Positions 25,191-33,774 of a stretch of DNA of 44,754 bases are shown in pieces. Under the pieces are notes generated by a model, which made no database searches, had not been told where the DNA came from, and was given only the letters and a program-made list of their open reading frames with translations. Made by a program: the position numbers and the translations under genes. The stretch is from NCBI RefSeq assembly GCF_004323185.1, contig NZ_NAPS01000002.1, positions 2,256,387 to 2,301,140 of the forward strand. Direction: 5' to 3'. Numbering within the stretch: position 1 is the stretch's first letter; each line of letters opens with the position of its first letter. This DNA is from Westiellopsis prolifica IICB1. Lineage in GTDB: Bacteria; Cyanobacteriota; Cyanobacteriia; Cyanobacteriales; Nostocaceae.

Positions 25191-26048
25191 TTATTTTTGC
25201 AGCAAATGATTTCTGAGAAAAGCTCCAGCCTCAACAATGGCTTCATGTCCTTCAGTGAGCATCGGTGCAAATAAATGCAGGGAGTGAATCATATCTTTCC
25301 AAACTTTTAATTCTACAGAGACATCATCTAAAGCGGCTTTGCGTGCTAACCTAAGCGAGTCATCGAGAAGAACTTCCTGATTTCCCACATGAATCAACAT
25401 GGGTGGTAAACCTGACAAATTGGCATAGATTGGTGAAACCATAGGATCACGGAAATTGGCTGTAGGTAAATACATATTTATCCCTGCTTCAAGTATCTGA
25501 GGTAAAACCATTAAATCAATATCAGCTTTCGTTTTGTGCGTCTGACCTGTTCTTTCCATATCTGTCAGTGGTGATATGAGCAATGCAGCTACAGGAAGCG
25601 GTTTACCTGCATTACGTAACGACAGCAGTGTTGTCAACGCCAGGTTTCCGCCAGCCGAATCGCCTGCGATCGCAATGTGAGAAGGGCTAAAATCACGCTC
25701 GTTCATCAACCACTCGTATGCTGTTATGGTATCCTCTAAAGCGGCTGGATATGGACGCTCTGGTACTAGCCGATAATCAATCAATAAAACAGTCGCATCT
25801 GTCGCTTCGGAAAAATCGCTGGCTAATCGGCGATGACTAATACGAGAGCCAGCAATAAACCCACCACCATGCAGATATAATATAACTCGATCTTTAGCTG
25901 CTTGTGGTGTTGAAATCAAACTTGCTGGTATACCATTAGCATCAACTTCTTCAATGATTGCAGTTGGATGTGGTGGTAGGAGATTTGCTGAATCATTAAA
26001 ACTGGCGCGCATTTCTGTTGGAGTTGTTCCCCAAGAAAAGTTACGCAT
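25191..26048 (-). CDS. HSL-family alpha/beta hydrolase (esterase/lipase)
   Basis: Hormone-sensitive-lipase-type esterase. Visible are the oxyanion-hole motif LYLHGGGFIAGS, the nucleophile motif GDSAGGN, the acid region HVGNQEVLLDDS and the catalytic His in DMIHSLHLF. It likely hydrolyses short acyl esters; substrate unknown. The frame is open further to a TTG at 26123, but that DNA encodes a Crp-like fragment in another frame, so the ATG at 26048 (MRNFSWGTTPTEMRASF) is preferred. The family's N-terminal helix is therefore short, suggesting the original start was lost by rearrangement. No clear ribosome-binding site. Confidence 0.85.
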   Translation of the reverse strand: MRNFSWGTTPTEMRASFNDSANLLPPHPTAIIEEVDANGIPASLISTPQAAKDRVILYLHGGGFIAGSRISHRRLASDFSEATDATVLLIDYRLVPERPYPAALEDTITAYEWLMNERDFSPSHIAIAGDSAGGNLALTTLLSLRNAGKPLPVAALLISPLTDMERTGQTHKTKADIDLMVLPQILEAGINMYLPTANFRDPMVSPIYANLSGLPPMLIHVGNQEVLLDDSLRLARKAALDDVSVELKVWKDMIHSLHLFAPMLTEGHEAIVEAGAFLRNHLLQK

Positions 26049-26063
26049 TATTTCAATAATGCT

Positions 26064-26190
26064 ATTCTTCTTGAAATAAGAATTCACCTTTATGAACTTT
26101 TCTTGGTTCCAATAGAGGCTCAATCAGGATTCGAGGAATTTTAAATTCAGGTAAAAGCTGCTGTATATATTCGTAAAATGGCTCATACAT
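26064..26190 (-). pseudogene. Remnant of a Crp/cyclic-nucleotide-binding regulator
   Basis: From an ATG at 26190 the minus strand encodes MYEPFYEYIQQLLPEF, then LLEPRKVHKGEFLFQEE and a stop. The second segment is the classic opening of a cNMP-binding domain (xxxxKKGEFLFxEGD), and the first matches the N-terminus of many Crp/Fnr-like regulators. Only ~42 residues remain, and the rest of the sensor and the HTH domain are absent. It overlaps the esterase frame in a different phase. Likely a truncated gene; motif-based only. Confidence 0.5.
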
Positions 26191-26280
26191 TTAAATTTAC
26201 ATCTAAAAATACTTATACTTCTATAATCATCAATTTATCAGTTATTTTTTACAAATACTTTCAATCATGAATTGCAGAAA

Positions 26281-26913
26281 TTACACACAATTTTTCAACG
26301 CTTCAACATCTGCACCAACAATTTTTTCTAAATTTCTGGTAATTTTTTCTATATCCCAGTCCCACCAAGCAATTTCTAGTAGAGTTTTGATGATTTCGTC
26401 TGAAAAGCGTTGGCGCACTAAACTAGCTGGATTACCGCCAACAATTGTGTAAGGTGCGACATCTTTAACAACTACAGATTTTGCAGCAACGATCGCACCA
26501 TCACCGATTTTAACTCCAGGCATAATCATTGCTTCATATCCAATCCACACATCGTTACCAATCACAGTATCACCCTTGAAAGGTAATTCATCAGGTTTTG
26601 GTGTCACACGTTCCCAACCACTACCAAAAATGTTAAATGGATAAGTTGAAAACCCGGACATCTGATGGTTTGCGCCATTCATAATAAATTTTACGCCTGT
26701 AGCTAAAGCACAAAACTTACCAATAATCAGCTTGTCGCCAATAAATGGATAGTGGTAAAGCACATTGCGCTCAAAATTTTCTGAGTCTTCGAGATCATCG
26801 TAATACGTATAGTCCCCAATGATGATGTTCGGATTGGAGACAGTATTTTTGATAAAACAAACCTGGGGAAAACCCTGCATTGGGTGCGGGTTTTTTGGAT
26901 CGGGATATTGCAT
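26281..26913 (-). CDS. Vat/CatB-type xenobiotic O-acetyltransferase
   Basis: 210 residues of the hexapeptide-repeat acyltransferase family. The order of motifs (IIIGDYTYYDD; YHYPFIGDKLIIGKFCALAT; FIMNGANHQM with the catalytic His; FSTYPFNIFGSGWE; GNDVWIGYEAMIMPGVKIGD; YTIVGGNPASLVRQRFS) matches streptogramin A/chloramphenicol acetyltransferases. It forms left-handed beta-helix trimers and uses acetyl-CoA. Chromosomal cyanobacterial homologues need not act on antibiotics, so the true acceptor is unknown. It stands alone, transcribed toward the esterase gene. Confidence 0.85.
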   Translation of the reverse strand: MQYPDPKNPHPMQGFPQVCFIKNTVSNPNIIIGDYTYYDDLEDSENFERNVLYHYPFIGDKLIIGKFCALATGVKFIMNGANHQMSGFSTYPFNIFGSGWERVTPKPDELPFKGDTVIGNDVWIGYEAMIMPGVKIGDGAIVAAKSVVVKDVAPYTIVGGNPASLVRQRFSDEIIKTLLEIAWWDWDIEKITRNLEKIVGADVEALKNCV

Positions 26914-27212
26914 TGCAAAACTTGTCGAGTTCTTTATAGATAAAACTTATCTCAAAACAAGCTACAAATCAGGATTTCATGTTTAAATCAGTTATTTTAC
27001 TTATGAATTAAATATATATTTCAAAAAATATTACAATACATACTTATTAATATGGCAATAAAACAGACTCCATAGCTTGCAGAATTATTCACCGATGTGT
27101 CTCCCGTAACTTAGTAAAAAAAAGCAGCTGTAAATAGTCAATATTACTTCTATCAAATCTAGTAGGGGCATGGTAAGGTTTTAAATCCGTTGTTTCCATT
27201 TTGCCCTGACTA
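26914..27212. other. AT-rich divergent spacer
   Basis: About 300 bases between the divergently transcribed acetyltransferase and replication-protein genes. Very AT-rich from 26990 to 27060. Promoters for both genes are expected here, but no clear consensus element or repeat was found. Confidence 0.3.
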
Positions 27213-30200
27213 ATGCATTTGCACTATTTACAACCCCAACATCTAGAGGAATTAGTCAACAGTGGCGGTATTGATTTACACTTAGCAAGTTTGAATTTCC
27301 AGTCTTTACAAGACGAAACCGCCTATAACTATTTGTTAATTTCCGAACACATACCACGCACGAATATTGGTATGGTGAGGAATAGCTGGTTACAACGCTA
27401 CGCTCATGTAGCTGCTGGTGGCTGGTGGTGTGCTGGACTTGATCCTCTCAATAATTGGGAACCAATGGAATGGGGATGTTTTAAGCCAAATCAACCCCGA
27501 TTCAATGAAAAAGGTAAACCAATTAAATACGAACATCCTCCTTGTACACCGACGCGGGTGTTTTGTTTGCGAGTCAGTTTGCGCCTGTGGCAACAAGTCG
27601 CCCAACGTTACAATCAAACCATGCCAGAAAATATCAGCATTACCGAAAATGGGGAAGCTGTGGGTTTTTGGGCGTGGGTAATGGCGAGAAATATACCTAT
27701 AATTATTTGTGAAGGTGTGAAAAAAGCTGCCGCACTATTAACCCAAGGGTATGCAGCTATTGGTATTCCTGGAATTACTAGTGGTTATCGCGTCACTAAA
27801 GATGAATTTGGTAAAGTTATCAGTCGTCAGTTGATACCAGACTTAAATGCGATCGCGATCGCCAAACGCACATTTTATATTTGCTTTGATTTTGAAACCC
27901 AACCAAACAAAATCGCAGCAGTAAATAACGCTATCTCGCAACTTGGTTTTTTATTTCAAACCCAAAATTGTCCTGTTCAAGTTATTGAACTACCAGGAAA
28001 TGAAAAAGGAGTTGATGAGTTTATCGTAGCCAAAGGTGCAAACGCCTTTGAAAAAATTTATCGCCAAAGTGTTGATTTAGAAATTTATCTGGCTCAAACA
28101 AAACCCCACACAGAATTAACTATACCTCCTGCACTCATTTTGAATAGTCGCTATTTAGGAGATATACCTTTTCCTACTTCTGGATTAGTCGGGATAAAAT
28201 CTGCTAAAGGTACAGGTAAAACTACAGCACTTCAGACAGTTGTGCAACAGGCAAAAAATCGAAATCAACCTGTTTTATTAATTACTCATAGAATTCAACT
28301 TGGTCGATTTTTATGTGAAAAAATCGGTATTAATTGGGGAATTAACAATGAAGCCTTAACTCGTAGTGATAATTTTCATGCTCGCTATCAATCTAGCCAA
28401 TCAGTGGGATTATGTATAGATTCTGTCTGGAAGCTTAATCCTAAAGATTGGCAAGGAGCTATATTAATCTTAGATGAAGTAGAACAATCTTTATGGCATC
28501 TCCTCAATAGTAATACTTGTAAAGAAAAGCGAGTCAAAGTCCTCAAATCTTTCCAACAATTAATTTCTAATATTCTTACAACAGGTGGATTAGTTATTGC
28601 TCAAGATGCAGATTTGTCTGATATTTCTTTAGAATATTTACAAGCATTATCAGGAATTAAATTAACACCGTGGGTGGTCGTTAATCAATGGAAACCTCAA
28701 CGCGGGTGGGATGTTACTTATTATGATTCTCCTAATCCAACTCCACTTATTCATCAACTAGAATTAGATTTGATGGCAGGTCGAAAATGTTATGTAACTA
28801 CTGATAGTCGTTCTGGACGTTATAGTTGTGAAACCATCGCGAGTTATTTACAAGAACGATTGCAAAGACTGCAAAAGCAATTTTCTAAAACTCTAGTTGT
28901 CAGTAGTTTAACAACAAATACACCTGGTCACGAAGCAGTCGATTTTATCACATCTATTAATCAAAAAGTACCAGAATACGATTCTGTTTTTGTCACTCCT
29001 AGTTTGGGAACAGGAATTAGTATTGACGTTCAACACTTCGACTGTGTTTATGGCATTTTTCAAGGTGTAATTCCTGATTCCGAAGTCCGACAAGCATTAG
29101 CAAGAGTACGGGATAATGTCCCACGAGTAATTTGGTGTGCTAAACGAGGTATTGGTCTCATTGGAAGTGGTAGTACAAATTACCGTTTACTTTCTTCTTG
29201 GTATCAGGAAAATCAAAAAGAAAACTTGGCTTTACTTAGCCCATTACATAAAATTGATGTAGACTTACCATTAGTTTACGACCCGATTCATTTACGAACT
29301 TGGTCGAAATTAGCAGCAAGAGTCAATGCTTCAATTAAACTCTATCGTCAATCAACAAAAGAAGGCTTAATTGCTGATGGTCATCAAATTCAGACGCGAA
29401 GTAATGCTGTTCAAAATAATATAGTTCGAGATTTACGCTTTGCTTTTTTGGCGACTGACCCTCATGATTTAGCAACGCGTAGGCGATTGATTATTGAAAT
29501 TGTAAAAATCCAAAAAGATTGGTCACAAAGACACCAAAAAGCCAAAGAAATTAAACGTAAAATTAAAGAAATTAAGCAACACAATCAATTAGCAGCAGCA
29601 AAAGCTGTAGCTCATGCTAAAGATATTGATTATGTGGAGTATGACCAACTCATAGCTAAACATTCACTGACAGATGAAGAACGAAATCAAATTCATAAAT
29701 ATATTCTCAGGCAAAGATACAGTATACCAGTTACACCTCAAATAAAATTATTAGATGAACAAGGTTATTATGGTCAATTATTAATTCACTATTATCTCAC
29801 TCATGAAAGTGAATATTTTTGGCTCAGGGATCAGCAAGAATGGGAACAACAATTAATTTGGGGTGAGGGTCAAGTTTTCCTTCCAGATTTAAAAACATAC
29901 ACCCTCAAAGTTGAAGCGATGAGAGCTTTAGGAATACTACAGTTTTTAGAACCAGGGCGAGTATTTACTGAACATGAGCCTGAGCTAATTCTCCTGCAAA
30001 ATACTGCTATCCAGTGTAGTAAACATATTAAAAGAACACTTGGCATAGATTTAGTAAAGAATAAGCAGTGCGTTTCTGCAATCAAAATATTGAGCAGATT
30101 ACTAAATTTGTTAGGTTTGAAGTTACAGCGAATTGATCAAACATATCAAGTTGATATCAATACTCTCAATGATGGTAGAGACAAAATATTTGCTGTTTGG

Positions 30201-30320
30201 CATCAAAGAGATCAGTTGATGTTAGCTAATATGACCGATTATGCTGATGACAAACCTATCTTACGGCACATATCTACTCAGACTAAAGGAGCAACACCCC
30301 TTTATGCAGGCTATAAATAA
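27213..30320 (+). CDS. CyRepA1-type plasmid replication protein
   Basis: 1035 residues. The N-terminal half has a DUF3854/primase-like TOPRIM region: IIICEGVKKAAALLTQGYAA with Glu167, then FYICFDFETQ with Asp226, and GVDEFIVAKG. A helicase-like P-loop ATPase follows (Walker A KSAKGTGKTT at ~329-338; ITHRIQLGRFL; Walker B LILDEVEQSLWH). A basic coiled-coil-like region (KEIKRKIKEIKQHNQLAAAK) lies near 770-790. This is the layout of cyanobacterial CyRepA1-type plasmid replication proteins. Its presence among chromosomal genes suggests an integrated plasmid or a domesticated copy; no partition, recombinase or conjugation gene is nearby. Confidence 0.8.
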   Translation: MHLHYLQPQHLEELVNSGGIDLHLASLNFQSLQDETAYNYLLISEHIPRTNIGMVRNSWLQRYAHVAAGGWWCAGLDPLNNWEPMEWGCFKPNQPRFNEKGKPIKYEHPPCTPTRVFCLRVSLRLWQQVAQRYNQTMPENISITENGEAVGFWAWVMARNIPIIICEGVKKAAALLTQGYAAIGIPGITSGYRVTKDEFGKVISRQLIPDLNAIAIAKRTFYICFDFETQPNKIAAVNNAISQLGFLFQTQNCPVQVIELPGNEKGVDEFIVAKGANAFEKIYRQSVDLEIYLAQTKPHTELTIPPALILNSRYLGDIPFPTSGLVGIKSAKGTGKTTALQTVVQQAKNRNQPVLLITHRIQLGRFLCEKIGINWGINNEALTRSDNFHARYQSSQSVGLCIDSVWKLNPKDWQGAILILDEVEQSLWHLLNSNTCKEKRVKVLKSFQQLISNILTTGGLVIAQDADLSDISLEYLQALSGIKLTPWVVVNQWKPQRGWDVTYYDSPNPTPLIHQLELDLMAGRKCYVTTDSRSGRYSCETIASYLQERLQRLQKQFSKTLVVSSLTTNTPGHEAVDFITSINQKVPEYDSVFVTPSLGTGISIDVQHFDCVYGIFQGVIPDSEVRQALARVRDNVPRVIWCAKRGIGLIGSGSTNYRLLSSWYQENQKENLALLSPLHKIDVDLPLVYDPIHLRTWSKLAARVNASIKLYRQSTKEGLIADGHQIQTRSNAVQNNIVRDLRFAFLATDPHDLATRRRLIIEIVKIQKDWSQRHQKAKEIKRKIKEIKQHNQLAAAKAVAHAKDIDYVEYDQLIAKHSLTDEERNQIHKYILRQRYSIPVTPQIKLLDEQGYYGQLLIHYYLTHESEYFWLRDQQEWEQQLIWGEGQVFLPDLKTYTLKVEAMRALGILQFLEPGRVFTEHEPELILLQNTAIQCSKHIKRTLGIDLVKNKQCVSAIKILSRLLNLLGLKLQRIDQTYQVDINTLNDGRDKIFAVWHQRDQLMLANMTDYADDKPILRHISTQTKGATPLYAGYK

Positions 30321-30438
30321 AATTATGTAGTAAGAACGATATGAAATAGTCTCCAATACTGTACAGTCTTACTATAATCGCTCTGATACTGTTTGAGTTT
30401 AATACATTTAGCGAGCAGGCAGACAAGGAGGACAACTA

Positions 30439-30471
30439 ATCAGTTATCAGTTATCAGTTATCAGTTATCAA
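30439..30471. repeat. Heptamer tandem repeat TTATCAG
   Basis: At least four tandem TTATCAG units inside a larger inverted repeat. Typical Nostocales short tandemly repeated repetitive sequence. Confidence 0.85.
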
Positions 30472-30502
30472 ATTAAACTGCTCGCTGTTAACTGATTCAT
30501 CC

Positions 30503-30536
30503 CCAATGACAAATGACAAATGACAAATGACAAATC
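30503..30536. repeat. Heptamer tandem repeat ATGACAA
   Basis: Four tandem ATGACAA units. Because the unit carries ATG and is 7 bases long, it offers a start codon in successive reading frames; the last ATG opens a 44-codon ORF. Confidence 0.85.
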
Positions 30537-30661
30537 AAACCCGCAATTCCTCCTCACACCAAATTGAAGATTATTGTGTGGGACTCCTTGGGGGACTAGT
30601 TGGAGCAATAATCATCTACATTTATAGAAAATTTAATTTATTTTGCCAAATCTGCACATAA
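30527..30661 (+). CDS. Possible 44-residue membrane peptide
   Basis: ORF MTNQTRNSSSHQIEDY, followed by a hydrophobic segment CVGLLGGLVGAIIIYIY and a short Cys-containing tail (LFCQICT). Composition fits a single-pass small membrane protein. Its start lies in the last ATGACAA repeat unit and there is no ribosome-binding site, so expression is doubtful. Confidence 0.25.
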   Translation: MTNQTRNSSSHQIEDYCVGLLGGLVGAIIIYIYRKFNLFCQICT

Positions 30662-30845
30662 AAAGAGGTGACTTTATGGTTTATCTGAAAGAAATATTAA
30701 TAAATCAAGTTTAAATATAGTCAACGAAAGTGGGAATAATAAAATAAATCAGAAATTTGTAAGTTTTTTACTAAATTTACGAAATTTATACAGTTTAGAC
30801 TGTATCAGCACAATAAAGGGCAAAATTTAGTCAAACAATAAGCCG

Positions 30846-31604
30846 ATGAGTGTAAGTAGTTACCGACGAATAGTAATTGGGGATGTGCATGGTCACTATG
30901 AAGGTTTAATGAGATTGTTAGATGCTATAGCCCCCGCATCAAATGATCAAGTCTACTTTTTAGGAGACCTAATTGATCGTGGTCCGCAAAGCGCCCAAGT
31001 AGTTGATTTTGTGAAAGACACTCCCTATCAATGTTTGCTAGGGAATCACGAACAAATGCTATTGAATGTTCTCACGAAACGCATCCCCACCCCTACAGTA
31101 CAAGCATGGCTATATAGTGGTGGACAAGCAACGGTATCTAGTTATGAAGAAGCTACTATTCCCCATGATCATCTCGAATGGTTTGATAATTTGCCTACAT
31201 ATATAGATTTAGGTGATATTTGGTTAGTTCATGCTGGTGTTAACCCTTTCATACCTTTAGAAGCACAAACTGCTGACCAGCTCTGTTGGGTGCGAGATGA
31301 ATTTCACAGCATTCAAAAGCCATACTTTGCCGATAAATTGATGATTATCGGTCATACTATTACTTTTACCTTACCTGGCGTATCTCCTGGTCAATTAGCC
31401 CAAGGGGAAGGATGGTTAGATATAGACACTGGTGCTTATCATCCTCGTAGTGGTTGGTTAACGGGATTGGATATTACAAATAATTTGGTTTATCAAGCAA
31501 ACGTTCTCAAAAATTGCATCCGCATCTCACCTTTGGAAGAAATAGTGACAACCGTTAAACCAGAACAGTTTCATATAAATCGCCGCAATAAGTGTTTGGC
31601 CTGA
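30846..31604 (+). CDS. PPP-type metallophosphoesterase
   Basis: 252 residues. The three metal-binding signatures are intact: GDVHGH (12-17), GDLIDRG (40-46) and GNHE (66-69), with later ligands in WLVHAGVNP and IIGHT. This layout is that of bacterial PPP-family Ser/Thr (or bis-nucleosyl tetraphosphate) phosphatases, which need two divalent metals. The lack of membrane segments implies a cytoplasmic enzyme. Whether it acts on phosphoproteins or on nucleotides cannot be told from sequence. It is preceded by AT-rich DNA and followed by an interspersed repeat, so it is probably monocistronic. Confidence 0.87.
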   Translation: MSVSSYRRIVIGDVHGHYEGLMRLLDAIAPASNDQVYFLGDLIDRGPQSAQVVDFVKDTPYQCLLGNHEQMLLNVLTKRIPTPTVQAWLYSGGQATVSSYEEATIPHDHLEWFDNLPTYIDLGDIWLVHAGVNPFIPLEAQTADQLCWVRDEFHSIQKPYFADKLMIIGHTITFTLPGVSPGQLAQGEGWLDIDTGAYHPRSGWLTGLDITNNLVYQANVLKNCIRISPLEEIVTTVKPEQFHINRRNKCLA

Positions 31605-31752
31605 CCCCCACAAGAGGGAAGTCACGCATTCACGCATACCCTTCGGGAACGCCAAGGGCGTACAAAAGTTAAAATTATTGGGAAGATATGCAAAATTTGG
31701 ATGAGGTCGAAAACCCCAATCCAAAACTCAAAATTTTAAATCTAAAATTGTT

Positions 31753-32613
31753 TCAAGACCCAAGCAGGGCTTGGATATTAGTTTTATATGTAGAATTATT
31801 TAAACCATCGTTGCCATTGCTTGGTTGAGTATTGATAGCCTTTTTAATACTATTAATGCGATCGCCTGTTGCTGGATGAGTACTCAAGAATGTTGGTACA
31901 GAACTCTTTTTGACAAGCTTTTGCATAAACGAAACCATCGCTGTTTGACTATAACCGCTACGTGCCAAAGTTCTTAATCCTCTTTTATCAGCATCAAATT
32001 CGTGGTTTCGACTACCTGGTAAGTTACGCGCTAACTGATAACCAATTTGTATGGCTCGATTGCGATCTAATCCAGCTGCTGTTAACAAACCTTCATCAAG
32101 TGCTTTTTGGCGCATCTGCTTGACTAGGTGTCTACCGCCAATATGACCAATTTCATGGGCGATGACGCTTGCTAGTTCCGCTTCATTTTCAGCAGTTTCG
32201 ATTAAGCCTGTATTTAAATATACAAATCCCCCAAGAGTAGCAAAAGCATTAATTTTATCATCGTCAATAACTTGGAAAGTAAAAGGAAGATTGGGGCGAT
32301 CGCTATTTGCTACCAATCGCTGACCAATTTGTTGGATGTAACGGTTAATATTTGCATCCTGGTACAATCGAACATCACTATCTAGCAGTTGTTGATTGAT
32401 TTGTTTACCAATCTCAACTTCCTGGCGATCGGACATACTAGAAAGCTGAAGTGCTTGCACTCCTTGAAAAATCAGAGGTACCCAATCAAAAGCTTGAGAT
32501 GGTAAAGCGCTAGTCAAACAAATACATAGCGCCACCAGCACCGAAATCAATGGATAAAACAAACGACGTCGAAAAACAGTGTAATAGATATATAATCTTT
32601 CCCTATTATTCAT
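31753..32613 (-). CDS. M48-family zinc metallopeptidase
   Basis: 286 residues. A basic N-terminus and hydrophobic segment (FYPLISVLVALCICLTSALP, ~19-38) form a signal peptide or anchor ending near SQAF. The zinc site is HEIGH at 153-157, with the third ligand in NHEFDADKRG about 55 residues later, and the C-terminal STHPATGDRI motif is present. These features define the Oma1/BepA-like (HtpX-related) M48C group, which does envelope protein quality control in the periplasm. No C-terminal TPR is present, so it is a minimal form. Confidence 0.88.
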   Translation of the reverse strand: MNNRERLYIYYTVFRRRLFYPLISVLVALCICLTSALPSQAFDWVPLIFQGVQALQLSSMSDRQEVEIGKQINQQLLDSDVRLYQDANINRYIQQIGQRLVANSDRPNLPFTFQVIDDDKINAFATLGGFVYLNTGLIETAENEAELASVIAHEIGHIGGRHLVKQMRQKALDEGLLTAAGLDRNRAIQIGYQLARNLPGSRNHEFDADKRGLRTLARSGYSQTAMVSFMQKLVKKSSVPTFLSTHPATGDRINSIKKAINTQPSNGNDGLNNSTYKTNIQALLGS

Positions 32614-32973
32614 AATTCAATCTGAAAAGACTTTAACAAGAACGTAAAAATAACAGACGCAAGCAGGATATAACAAGTTGCATGAAACATTTCTCATGCA
32701 GATGTCACAAGCAGACTTGACTATAATGCAGTTTTAACCGATTGTTTTTGGCAGCAGCAACTAAAAACAGCGCTTATGATAAACTGTCGCATGTCAAAAC
32801 ACAAGAAATAGGAGGAAAAAGACACAACACAAAAGCTCGTCTTGGATGAAACGAAGAATCAAAAAGAGTTACTGCGCCCTTGCAAGTTCCTCCCATCCTA
32901 GCTAGCACGTGGCGTTACATTGTCAAATTTAGCATTCATAAAGTCAAAAATTGAATTTAGGAAAATTTCAGTT
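32614..32973 (+). other. Leader region of the DUF4330 gene
   Basis: 360 bases. TTGACTATAATG (near 32716-32727) contains a TATAAT but no spaced -35. TAGGAGGAA at 32809-32817 resembles a strong ribosome-binding site but has no start codon at the right distance; complementary TTCCTCC lies at 32887-32893, so the two can pair. A 19-codon ORF (32846-32905, MKRRIKKSYCALASSSHPS) lies between. Possibly a structured leader; no known riboswitch recognised. Confidence 0.3.
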
Positions 32974-33510
32974 ATGGCTATTTTAGATTCCAAAGGTCGT
33001 TTATTTGGTAAATTTAATGTCCTTGATATCGGTGCTGGACTGGTAATATTGCTGGTTATATTTGGCATCTTTTTCTTCCCTGGTACTACTGGTTCTGTAG
33101 CTCAAGTAGGTTCTAAAACAGTACCCATTGAAGTAGATTTAGTTGTTCGGGGATTAAATGTACGTGATCCGGAACAGTTATACAGCCAAGGATTTAAAAA
33201 AGGTGGTAAAACAAACGTTATTATCCGTAATCAACCCCACGGGAAAATTGATATCAAATCTCTTCAATCATTACCTAAAACTGTGCTTGTTCCTCAGCCA
33301 GATGGTACTGTTAAAGAATTACCAGACCCCAAATCAAACAGTTTTAGTACAGACATGTTATTGACATTGGAAGGTAAAGCCCAACTTACTGAAAATGGAC
33401 CAGTTCTAGGTAACAGCAAAGTCAAAATTGGGATGCCATTTGAGTTGGAAGGCTTTAATTACAACTTTAATGCTAGCGTGATAGATGTACGAATTAAAGA
33501 TAAATCTTAG
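32974..33510 (+). CDS. DUF4330 family protein
   Basis: 178 residues from the ATG at 32974 (MAILDSKGRLFGKFNVLDIG), chosen because this opening is the family start; the frame is open 18 codons further upstream. One membrane helix (GAGLVILLVIFGIFFFP, ~20-36), then a beta-rich domain presumably outside the membrane (VPIEVDLVVRGLNVRDPEQL; VIIRNQPHGKIDIKSLQSLP; VIDVRIKDKS). DUF4330 is common in cyanobacteria and Firmicutes; its function is unknown. AGGA lies 13 bases before the ATG. Confidence 0.82.
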   Translation: MAILDSKGRLFGKFNVLDIGAGLVILLVIFGIFFFPGTTGSVAQVGSKTVPIEVDLVVRGLNVRDPEQLYSQGFKKGGKTNVIIRNQPHGKIDIKSLQSLPKTVLVPQPDGTVKELPDPKSNSFSTDMLLTLEGKAQLTENGPVLGNSKVKIGMPFELEGFNYNFNASVIDVRIKDKS

Positions 33511-33566
33511 TTAGAGCAATACAAGCTTGATGGGGAAAAATCATCGCTTGACTTAACCCCCTAGCC

Positions 33567-33719
33567 CCCTTACCTAGCAGGGCTGTTTCATTTTCGAGAG
33601 TAAAATCTCAAACCCTCTTTTTTAGTTCGTTAATAACGAATATCTAATCAAAACAGAACGAGATTTCAAAGTTTCCACTTTTTTCCTTTTAAGAATGAAA
33701 CAGCCCTGCCCTTACCTAG
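33567..33719. mobile_element. 131-bp MITE with 11-bp target duplication
   Basis: Terminal inverted repeats CAGGGCTGTTTCATT (33578-33592) and AATGAAACAGCCCTG (33694-33708) are perfect over 15 bp. They are flanked on both sides by the identical 11-mer CCCTTACCTAG (33567-33577 and 33709-33719), a clear target-site duplication. The interior is non-coding. A duplication of 10-12 bp is usual for IS4-group transposases, so an IS4-like element probably moved it (inference). Confidence 0.92.
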
Positions 33720-33774
33720 TAGGAAGGGGGAATTTTTTGCTATATATAACTTTGTGGTTAATTAATAATTAATA

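Larger units (their letters stand above)
30321..30845. other. Spacer rich in heptamer repeats
   Basis: A 9-bp inverted repeat (AGCGAGCAG 30410-30418 / CTGCTCGCT 30478-30486) encloses four to five TTATCAG heptamers (30439-30471). A second array, ATGACAA x4, spans 30503-30536. After it comes a possible small ORF (30527-30661). The rest, up to the phosphatase gene, is AT-rich without recognised features. Confidence 0.6.

Noticed and set aside
32846-32905. 19-codon leader peptide ORF
   Set aside because: No ribosome-binding site at a usable distance and no codon run suggesting attenuation; mentioned only as part of the leader.
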